5,248 bases of DNA, from NCBI GenBank assembly GCA_031264205.1, contig JAISEH010000041.1, positions 1-5,248 on the forward strand, in the 5' to 3' direction. The first letter of the stretch is position 1; the number at the start of each line of letters is the position of its first letter. A program made the translations under genes and the position numbers. A model generated the notes under the pieces. The model had not been told where the DNA came from. It made no database searches and worked only from the letters and a program-made list of their open reading frames with translations. Source of the DNA: Candidatus Margulisiibacteriota bacterium (GTDB taxonomy: Bacteria; Margulisbacteria; Termititenacia; Termititenacales; Termititenacaceae). Shown here piece by piece: positions 1 to 5,248 of this stretch.

Positions 1-769
1 CGGGGACTGGAGTGATGAATCCGGCGGCTGCGGAAACGCTCACAAAATCCACATCGCCGGTCAATTTGCCGTTCACGCGGTTGGTGCCGACATCGATCAC
101 CACTGCGCCGGACTTGACCATTTCACCAGTAATAATATCTGCTTTGCCGACAGCCGCTATTACAATATCCGCCTGTCTGACTTCCGCGGCCAGATCAGCC
201 GTGCGGGAATGACAAAGTGTCACTGTGCAGTTGTTTTGCAGGAGCAGCATAGCGGCCGGCTTGCCGACAATATTGCTGCGGCCAACCACGACCGCTTTTT
301 TGCCAGCTAGTGAAATGCCGGTAGACTTAATTAACTCGATGCAACCGGCCGGCGTGCAGGGCAAGACCGCGCTGGACATACCGCTAAACAAAGCCCCGGT
401 ATTAGTCGGGTGAAAACAATCCACATCTTTGGCCGGATCGACAGCCAGAATAATTTTGTCCTCATTTATCTGCCGCGGCAGAGGCAATTGCACCAGCACG
501 CCATGTATTTTAGGGTCAACATTTAATTTTTGGATCAAAGCCAGCAGTTCCGCCTCGCCAGTCGTTTCCGGCAAGCAGTGCACTTCAGAATAAAAACCGA
601 TTTCCTGACAGGCTTTTTCTTTGGAATTCACATATACTTGCGACGCCGGATCAGCCCCGACTAAAATGACCGCCAGTCCGGGCTTGACGGCCAATTTGGT
701 AACTTCGGTTTTTATTTTCTCGCTGATACTTTGCGCAATTTTTTTTCCATCAATTATAACGGCGGGCAT
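1..769 (-). CDS. folD: Bifunctional methylenetetrahydrofolate dehydrogenase / methenyltetrahydrofolate cyclohydrolase FolD (3' end cut by window edge)
   Basis: FolD is a cytosolic enzyme that oxidises 5,10-methylene-THF to 5,10-methenyl-THF with NAD(P)+ and hydrolyses that to 10-formyl-THF, supplying one-carbon units for purines and formyl-Met-tRNA. I translated this frame by hand: 256 codons are open from the ATG at 769 to the window edge, against about 280-300 residues for the family. The N-terminal catalytic domain shows YVNSK (Tyr46, Lys50, the catalytic pair), GVLVQLPLP (90-98, Gln94) and DVDCFHP (115-121, Asp117). The Rossmann domain shows GRSNIVGKP (163-171), TVTLCHSRT (182-190), DIVIAAVG (201-208) and IDVGTNR (225-231). 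The frame leaves the window at AGFITPVP, just before the expected PGGVGP-type motif, so only the last few dozen residues are missing. The start is supported by a strong Shine-Dalgarno and the usual family N-terminus. One oddity is Cys118, where the family usually has Gly (DVDG). The family call is very secure. Confidence 0.97.
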   Translation of the reverse strand, partial: MPAVIIDGKKIAQSISEKIKTEVTKLAVKPGLAVILVGADPASQVYVNSKEKACQEIGFYSEVHCLPETTGEAELLALIQKLNVDPKIHGVLVQLPLPRQINEDKIILAVDPAKDVDCFHPTNTGALFSGMSSAVLPCTPAGCIELIKSTGISLAGKKAVVVGRSNIVGKPAAMLLLQNNCTVTLCHSRTADLAAEVRQADIVIAAVGKADIITGEMVKSGAVVIDVGTNRVNGKLTGDVDFVSVSAAAGFITPVP

Positions 770-776
770 TTTATTT

Positions 777-784
777 CCTCTCTC
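777..784 (-). promoter_or_regulatory. Shine-Dalgarno of folD
   Basis: Read on the minus strand the sequence is GAGAGAGG, followed by seven bases (AAATAAA) and then the folD ATG at 769. Purine content and spacing are close to ideal. This fixes the folD start and suggests efficient initiation independent of smc translation, which ends 85 bases upstream. Confidence 0.8.
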
Positions 785-789
785 AATAT

Positions 790-821
790 CTTATAACACC
801 TAACTTACCTCCCCTTATCAA
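790..821 (-). promoter_or_regulatory. Weak candidate promoter for folD
   Basis: On the minus strand TTGATA (821-816, one mismatch to TTGACA) lies in the loop region of the palindrome, and TATAAG (795-790, one mismatch to TATAAT) lies 20 bases downstream. That spacing is longer than the usual 16-18. GTTATA at 797-792 gives an 18-base spacer but matches -10 poorly. A start site here would give a very short leader carrying the folD Shine-Dalgarno. This is inference from two imperfect hexamers. Co-transcription from the rnc-smc unit is an equally good explanation. Confidence 0.2.
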
Positions 822-851
822 GGGGAGGTGCCGCGTAAGCGGCGGAGGGGT
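807..851 (-). repeat. Compact two-hairpin palindromic element between smc and folD (REP-like)
   Basis: This element fills most of the gap between the smc stop (855-857) and folD. It contains a perfect 10-bp stem, 807-816 pairing with 820-829 (ACCTCCCCTT / AAGGGGAGGT, 3-base loop). Directly abutting it is a perfect 5-bp stem, 830-834 with 839-843 (GCCGC / GCGGC), whose loop is GTAA on the plus strand and TTAC in the transcript. A GGAGGGGT tract (844-851) closes it on the smc side. The two hairpins touch with no unpaired base between them and could stack coaxially. No T-tract follows in the minus-strand direction, so it is not a classical intrinsic terminator. The design resembles short intergenic palindromic repeats (REP/MITE-like) seen in many bacterial genomes. 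Only one copy is visible here, so repeat status is inferred. Confidence 0.6.
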
Positions 852-854
852 GAA

Positions 855-3800
855 CTATGCTTCTACCAGCGCTTTTTCTTTGCCGGGCAGCTCCAGTGAA
901 ACAACTTTGGAAACACCTTTTTGTTCCATAGTCAGGCCGAACAAAACTTCCGCCACAGACATCATGGCCTGCCGGTGCGTGATGATAATGATCTGTGTTT
1001 TTTCCGCGTATTCTTTTAGCAATTCGGTCACGCGGCCGATATTCGGGTCATCGAGCGCGGCGTCTATCTCGTCAAGTATGCAAAACGGCCCCGGGCGCGC
1101 CGAAAGCAGTGAGAACAACAACGCCACTGCCGTCAAAGCATTCTGGCCGCCGGAAAGCAGGGACATGGATTGTGTTTTTTTAGCGCCGGGCACACGCGCC
1201 AAAATCTCAATGCCGGATTCCAAAATATTATTATTATCCAGGATTTGCAGTTCGGCATAACCGCCGTTGAAAAGCGTGGTGAAAATCTGTTTAAAATGTT
1301 CATTCACCACCTGAAAAGTTTCTTGGAAAGCTTCCAGCGCGGTGCGGTCTAATTCTTTGATAATGCTTAATAGATCGGCTTTAGATTTTTCTAAATCTTC
1401 GCATTGATTTTCGATAAAAGCCAAACGTTCTTTTTGCGCTTCGTATTCCTCGATCGCCAGCAAATTGACCGGCTCCATGCGCTTAATGCGGCGCTTGAGT
1501 TTTTCTACCTCGTCCTGTGTCTTTTCGTAATCTTCCACCACAGTCTCGGATTTCAGCGCGTCCTCGATAGTCAAATTATACTCATTGGCCATGCGGCGCA
1601 GCATCTCATCATGCTCGGCTTCCACGCGCGCCATTTTGATTTCTTCTTCGGACAGCCTGGCACGCACTTCGCGGTCGGTATCATTGCGTTCTTTTTCCAG
1701 ACGGTCGTAAACTTCCAGATCGTGGAAATACCGCGCGCGCTCTTGATTGGCTGTATTAAGCTTGGTCTGCGTCTGCTCGATCTTGCTCTCGATTTCCGGC
1801 AAGACATCTTGCGTGCTTTGCAAAATATTTTCCGCCTCGGCGATACTCTGCCGCAAAGTTTCTTTTTCCGTATTTTTCTCGGCCAGCTGCGCCGTGGTTT
1901 GCTGAATATTGTCGCGGTAAGATTCCAGTTTTAGCTCCACCTGCCGTTTAGAGGCCAGCGCGTTGGTGCTGTTAATTTTGATCTCGGTTAGCAATTCATT
2001 GACCGCGGTTTTTTCATTGTCCGCTTGCTGCAAAGCGTTTTCTTTTTCCGCAATAACTTTTTCTTTTTCTTCTCGCTGTCTATTTAGCTCGTCCAGCTCG
2101 GTCTGCAAATTTTGTTTTTGTCCGGCAATTCTTTCCATTTCGCTTTGCTGCTGCGTGATTTCCTGCTGGCTGCTAGCGATATTTTTTTCCAGCTTGCCGC
2201 GGTCGATCTCGAGGCGCGCCAGATCGTTGGCAATAGTGCCCTGCTCTATCTCCAGATGCTTCAATTTATTGGCATGTTCTTTTAATTCGTTTTCGATCTG
2301 GCCAAAAAGCTGTTCGATATTTTTAATCTCCGCATCCAGCGCGGTCAGTTCGCCGGTGTGCTGTTCAATGTCTTTTTTCAACTCGATGATCTCTCTCTGG
2401 CGGCTCAATAAAGAAGCTGACTCCTGTTCTTTGCCGACCGAGCCGCCGGTCAGCAAACCTCTGGCGGTCAACGTTTCGCCGGCCAAAGTCACCACCGCCG
2501 TCAAACCGCTGGACTCAATTTGTTCAGACAGGCTCAGAGCCTGTTCGAGATCGTCCACAATACACACCGCGCCCAGCAAGCCGGTGATAAATTCCTGATA
2601 TTTTTCCGCGCAGGACACCACATCGACAGCGCAAACGCCGCGCGGCGGCGCGATCCTGACCACGTTTTTCAGCAGACCGCCGGCCATGAACGTCGCGCGT
2701 CCCAGCGAATGTTCACGCAAATGGCGGATCACCTGCTCGGCAGTGGCGCGGTCTTCCGCCACAATAGCCTGCAAATTATTTTCCAGCGCGGCTTCCACCG
2801 CGGCCTCGTATTGTTTGGGCACAGTGATAATATCCGCCACCACTCCGGCAATGCCGGCAAAACCCGGCGCATTGTCTTTTCTGGCTTGAAAAACCGAACG
2901 CACGCCTTTTTGAAAACCTTCATGTGTTTGCTGCATTTCTTCCAGCAATTTCAAGCGTGAAGACTGCTGGTCAAATTTTTCTTTGGTCTCGATGCGCAGA
3001 TTCAATCTAGTTTTGCGCTCGTCTTCTTTTTGGGAGCGCTGCTTAAATAATTCATCGCGCCGCGCGTGCAAATCATTGACGCTGTTGTCGACAAAAGTTT
3101 TGCGCTCCAGCAGCTCGTTTTTGCGCTGCGCCAGCTCTTCCTGCTCTCGCGCAAAATCTGTCAGCGAAGTTTCCACGCGCTGCAAATCGCCGGCCACGAC
3201 AGTCTCGCCGGACGTCAAACCCAGCAGTTTAGATTTTTTATTTTCCACCTGATCCAAAAAATCCGTCAAAGCTTTTTTCAAATCGGCAATTTCCTGATTG
3301 ACCTGCTGCCAGCGCCCGACAATCACGCCGGTCTCTTCATTTTTCTTGGCCAAACGCTCGTGCAGCTCAGCCACGGATTTTTCCACCGCGCCCAGTTCGA
3401 TCTGCGCTTCATTTTGCCGCGCCAGCAAAGCTGTTTTGTTGGCCTCCAGTTGCGAGATCTCCTGCTCCACAGTCTGTAAACGCTGGCTATGATTGCCGAC
3501 GCGCTCTCGGGCCACATCGGATTTATTGGCAGACTCCGCCTTTTGCCGGCGCCAATCCTGCAGCTGGCTGTCGCAAGCCTGTAATTGTTTGTCCAGCTCG
3601 ACTATCCTGTCGCGGAATTCCTGTTTTTTCGTAGCGATATTTTGCGCGCCGGCGTCGGCTTCGTCGACTACTTTTTTATATTCGGTGATTTTTTGTTCGA
3701 CTTCCTGCCGGAAAGAATCCAATTTGCCCAGCTTGACTTTGAACAAACCGATTTCCAAACCGGCCAGATCTTTTTTCAACACCTGATATTCATTGGCGGT

Positions 3801-4436
3801 CCTAGCCTGTTCCTCCAGCGGCCCCAATTGCTGATGAATTTCCGCGCGAATGTCGCTCAAGCGAAATAGATTTTGTTCGGCGGCTTCCAGTTTGAGCTGC
3901 GTGGCGTGCTTGCGGGATTTGTATTTGTGAATGCCGGCGGCTTCTTCGAATAATTTGCGGCGGTCTTCCGGTTTGCTGTGCAATATGCTGACCACTTGCC
4001 CCTGCCCGATAATCGCGTAAGAGCCTTTGCCGATACCGGTGTCCATCAGCAATTCCTGCACGTCGCGCAGGCGCACCACTTCTTTATTGATGAGATATTC
4101 GCTCTCGCCGGTACGGTAAAAACGGCGGCCAACCTCGACCTCGCTGTAATCCACCGGCAGGCGGTGATCGGAATTGTCGATAGTCAAAAAAACTTCCGCC
4201 AGAGAAACCGGCTTGCGGTCTTCCGTGCCGGCAAAAATAACCTCTTCCTGCAGCGAGCCGCGCAGCAGCTTGATCGACTGCTCGCCCATGACCCAGCGAA
4301 AAGCGTCAATAATATTACTCTTGCCGCAGCCGTTTGGCCCGACGATCGCCGTGATGCCGTGTTTGTCGGCAAATTCTAAAACTGTCCGGTCGGGAAAAGT
4401 TTTGAACCCGAACATTTCCAGTTTTTTCAGATACAT
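855..4436 (-). CDS. smc: Chromosome segregation / condensin ATPase Smc
   Basis: Smc is a cytosolic, DNA-associated ATPase that dimerises and, with ScpA and ScpB (not in this window), extrudes DNA loops to compact and separate sister chromosomes. At 1193 residues it matches the usual 1150-1200. The N-terminal head has the family start MYLKKLEMFGFKTF, Walker A GPNGCGKS (33-40, Lys39), an Arg at 59 (LLRG) and the Q-loop IGQGQ (Gln145). A long Glu/Gln/Lys-rich coiled coil spans about 165-510. The hinge covers about 515-668, ending in TGGS (663-666). The returning coil reaches MEPVNLLAIEEYE (from 987). The C-terminal head carries NGG (1057-1059), signature LSGGQ (1094-1098), Walker B ILDEID (Asp1122, Glu1123), the D-loop ALDD, and the switch His1154 in THRQ. 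The signature is unusual: most Smc proteins have LSGGE followed by Lys or Arg, here Gln-Asn. The gene starts immediately after the rnc TGA and has its own Shine-Dalgarno. No frameshift or truncation is apparent. Confidence 0.98.
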   Translation of the reverse strand: MYLKKLEMFGFKTFPDRTVLEFADKHGITAIVGPNGCGKSNIIDAFRWVMGEQSIKLLRGSLQEEVIFAGTEDRKPVSLAEVFLTIDNSDHRLPVDYSEVEVGRRFYRTGESEYLINKEVVRLRDVQELLMDTGIGKGSYAIIGQGQVVSILHSKPEDRRKLFEEAAGIHKYKSRKHATQLKLEAAEQNLFRLSDIRAEIHQQLGPLEEQARTANEYQVLKKDLAGLEIGLFKVKLGKLDSFRQEVEQKITEYKKVVDEADAGAQNIATKKQEFRDRIVELDKQLQACDSQLQDWRRQKAESANKSDVARERVGNHSQRLQTVEQEISQLEANKTALLARQNEAQIELGAVEKSVAELHERLAKKNEETGVIVGRWQQVNQEIADLKKALTDFLDQVENKKSKLLGLTSGETVVAGDLQRVETSLTDFAREQEELAQRKNELLERKTFVDNSVNDLHARRDELFKQRSQKEDERKTRLNLRIETKEKFDQQSSRLKLLEEMQQTHEGFQKGVRSVFQARKDNAPGFAGIAGVVADIITVPKQYEAAVEAALENNLQAIVAEDRATAEQVIRHLREHSLGRATFMAGGLLKNVVRIAPPRGVCAVDVVSCAEKYQEFITGLLGAVCIVDDLEQALSLSEQIESSGLTAVVTLAGETLTARGLLTGGSVGKEQESASLLSRQREIIELKKDIEQHTGELTALDAEIKNIEQLFGQIENELKEHANKLKHLEIEQGTIANDLARLEIDRGKLEKNIASSQQEITQQQSEMERIAGQKQNLQTELDELNRQREEKEKVIAEKENALQQADNEKTAVNELLTEIKINSTNALASKRQVELKLESYRDNIQQTTAQLAEKNTEKETLRQSIAEAENILQSTQDVLPEIESKIEQTQTKLNTANQERARYFHDLEVYDRLEKERNDTDREVRARLSEEEIKMARVEAEHDEMLRRMANEYNLTIEDALKSETVVEDYEKTQDEVEKLKRRIKRMEPVNLLAIEEYEAQKERLAFIENQCEDLEKSKADLLSIIKELDRTALEAFQETFQVVNEHFKQIFTTLFNGGYAELQILDNNNILESGIEILARVPGAKKTQSMSLLSGGQNALTAVALLFSLLSARPGPFCILDEIDAALDDPNIGRVTELLKEYAEKTQIIIITHRQAMMSVAEVLFGLTMEQKGVSKVVSLELPGKEKALVEA

Positions 4437-5171
4437 TCAAACACTCTCCAGTATCCCCCTGAAATGCGCGTCCTGCAGCAAATTTTTAGCGGCCTGCTGC
4501 TCCGAGCCTTTTTTGGTCTTATTTTGCCCCTGCGCCGCGTAAGGCCGCAGTCGCGCCAGAACACCCGGCCCGGCCACCAGCACTTCGCTGGTAAAAACCT
4601 TGTCGTGCTCCGGACCGGCCTCCTGTATAACACGATATTCCGGTAATTTCCAGCCTAAAGCCTGCACCTTTTCCTGCAGGACAGATTTGTAATCCTGAAA
4701 GTCCGCCAGCCCGATTTCCTCGGCGAAAATCGGCCGAAAAATCCTTAAAATAAACTCGCGCGCGCGTGCCAAACCGCCGTCGAGATAGCAGGCCGCAAAA
4801 AGCGCCTCCAGACTGTCGGCCAGATTGGATTTGCGCAGTGCGCCGCCGGTCGCGGCTTCGTTGCGGCTCATCAGCAAATAATCACCCAGCGCATAACGCG
4901 CGCCGATCTCCGCCAGCACCGAGTCGCTGACCAGCACCGCGCGGACTTTGGTCAAGAAACCCTCGTCTTGATCAGCAAAAGTTTCAAATAAATATTCGGA
5001 GATGACTATTTTCAAAACCGCGTCGCCCAAAAATTCCAGCCGCTCGTTGTTGAATGCGGCGTGCGAACAATGTGTCAAAGCCTGATCCAGCAACTCCAGA
5101 TTTTGAAATTCAATTTGCAAAGCTTTTTGACAGGCTTTTAATTGTTGAACGCGGTTTAGAGTAAGCGGCAT
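4437..5171 (-). CDS. rnc: Ribonuclease III
   Basis: RNase III is a cytosolic, Mg2+-dependent homodimeric endonuclease that cuts double-stranded RNA, including rRNA precursors and structured mRNA leaders. The 244-residue length is typical (about 220-250). The nuclease domain covers about 1-150: ALTHCSH (31-37), the family signature NERLEFLGDAVL (42-53) and ADSLEALFAACYLDGG (118-133). By alignment the acidic active-site residues are Glu43, Glu46, Asp50, Asp119 and Glu122, all present. The dsRNA-binding domain covers about 160-235: DYKSVLQEKVQ (160-170), the PEYRVIQEAGPEHDKVF block (177-193), then KTKKGSEQQAAKNLL (218-232) with Lys220-Lys221. The segment between Phe193 and Lys220 is roughly seven residues longer than usual. 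The ATG at 5171 is the most upstream possible start because an in-frame TAA lies at 5186-5184. No Shine-Dalgarno is visible before it. The TGA stop abuts the smc ATG, suggesting coupled translation. Confidence 0.97.
   Translation of the reverse strand: MPLTLNRVQQLKACQKALQIEFQNLELLDQALTHCSHAAFNNERLEFLGDAVLKIVISEYLFETFADQDEGFLTKVRAVLVSDSVLAEIGARYALGDYLLMSRNEAATGGALRKSNLADSLEALFAACYLDGGLARAREFILRIFRPIFAEEIGLADFQDYKSVLQEKVQALGWKLPEYRVIQEAGPEHDKVFTSEVLVAGPGVLARLRPYAAQGQNKTKKGSEQQAAKNLLQDAHFRGILESV
4444..4449 (-). promoter_or_regulatory. Shine-Dalgarno of smc, inside the end of rnc
   Basis: GGAGAG on the minus strand lies within the last codons of rnc, seven bases upstream of the smc ATG at 4436. 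Ribosomes finishing rnc would pass directly over this site and stop at the adjacent TGA, which fits translational coupling. It also confirms the smc start. Confidence 0.75.
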
Positions 5172-5180
5172 AGCAAAATT

Positions 5181-5189
5181 ATTTTAACA
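5181..5189 (-). promoter_or_regulatory. Candidate extended -10 promoter element of rnc
   Basis: On the minus strand TGTTAAAAT matches an extended -10 (TGn followed by TAAAAT, one mismatch to TATAAT). No convincing -35 hexamer is seen 16-18 bases upstream. Only nine bases separate this element from the rnc ATG, so transcription starting about seven bases downstream would give a leader of a few bases at most. That would fit the absence of a Shine-Dalgarno. The surrounding 35 bases are very AT-rich, so a chance match is quite possible. Confidence 0.25.
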
Positions 5190-5208
5190 CAAAACAAAAT
5201 TTATTTTC

Positions 5209-5237
5209 CCGCTGTGGCTACGCCACGAGTAACGCGG
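5209..5237 (-). repeat. GC-rich imperfect hairpin upstream of rnc
   Basis: An inner stem GTGGC / GCCAC (5214-5218 with 5222-5226, 3-base loop), extendable by one wobble pair, is enclosed by an outer stem CCGC / GCGG (5209-5212 with 5234-5237). Six unpaired bases sit on one side. It contrasts sharply with the AT-rich 5172-5207. In the direction of rnc transcription it is followed by GAAAATAAATTTT rather than a clean T-run, so a terminator for the preceding gene is only a weak possibility. It could be part of another REP-like intergenic repeat extending beyond the window. Confidence 0.4.
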
Positions 5238-5248
5238 CTTGGTTGAGT

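Noticed and set aside
12..803. Short plus-strand open frames over the first 800 bases.
   Set aside because: They are antisense shadows of folD, whose minus-strand frame carries every family motif in the right order.
807..829. The 10-bp hairpin as an intrinsic terminator after smc.
   Set aside because: The stem is GC-rich but is followed on the minus strand by AAGTTAGG rather than a run of T. The plus strand has no T-run after it either.
820..829. AAGGGGAGGT in the minus-strand palindrome as a ribosome binding site for a small gene.
   Set aside because: No ATG, GTG or TTG with a useful open frame follows at suitable spacing, and the bases are locked in the hairpin stem.
850..1260. 136-codon plus-strand frame starting in the smc-folD gap.
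   Set aside because: Almost all of it is antisense to the highly conserved Smc C-terminal head, and no Shine-Dalgarno suits its start.
1963..2598. Long plus-strand open frames opposite smc, the largest 211 and 176 codons (1404-2598 region).
   Set aside because: They lie entirely antisense to a clearly intact Smc, are rich in Ser/Cys/Phe/Leu as expected from the reverse of Glu/Lys/Gln-rich coiled-coil codons, and show no recognisable motif.
855..4436. Smc-like protein being a defence ATPase, RecN, Rad50 or MukB.
   Set aside because: Length, the N-terminal GFKTF sequence, the TGGS-ended hinge, MEPVNLLAIEEYE and the linkage to rnc all point to canonical chromosomal Smc. No nuclease or defence partner is adjacent.
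5118..5120. Alternative downstream TTG start for rnc at codon 18.
   Set aside because: It would remove the first helix conserved in RNase III and has no Shine-Dalgarno. The ATG at 5171 fits the family N-terminus.

Overview
The window is a compact housekeeping segment of a bacterial chromosome. All three genes lie on the minus strand, so the order of transcription runs from high to low coordinates: rnc (ribonuclease III), then smc (chromosome condensation ATPase), then folD (bifunctional methylene-tetrahydrofolate dehydrogenase/cyclohydrolase). rnc and smc are complete. folD runs off the low-coordinate edge and lacks its C-terminus. Base composition is close to balanced in the genes and AT-rich in the short gap before rnc. 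The organism is clearly a bacterium with an Smc-type condensin rather than MukB. rnc next to smc is a linkage known from Firmicutes and several other phyla, but nothing here fixes the phylum.

Layout from the upstream side. Positions 5248 to 5172 are non-coding and hold a GC-rich imperfect hairpin, then an AT-rich stretch with a possible extended -10 element close to the rnc start. rnc fills 5171-4437. Its TGA stop is directly followed by the smc ATG (TGAATG, no spacer), and a good Shine-Dalgarno for smc lies inside the end of rnc. smc fills 4436-855. The 85-base gap 854-770 holds a compact palindromic element with two abutting perfect hairpins, then a strong Shine-Dalgarno for folD, which occupies 769 to the window edge.

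rnc and smc are probably co-transcribed and translationally coupled. folD may be read from the same transcript or from its own promoter. The three products act in separate processes: double-stranded RNA processing, chromosome organisation and one-carbon metabolism. The grouping therefore looks like a housekeeping operon rather than a dedicated pathway.

I found no mobile-element genes, CRISPR array, tRNA, rRNA or new defence-like system. The points worth a second look are modest: the REP-like palindrome between smc and folD, an LSGGQ-N signature motif in Smc where the family normally has LSGGE, an enlarged loop in the RNase III double-stranded RNA-binding domain, a Gly-to-Cys change in the FolD DVDG motif, and a possibly near-leaderless rnc start.
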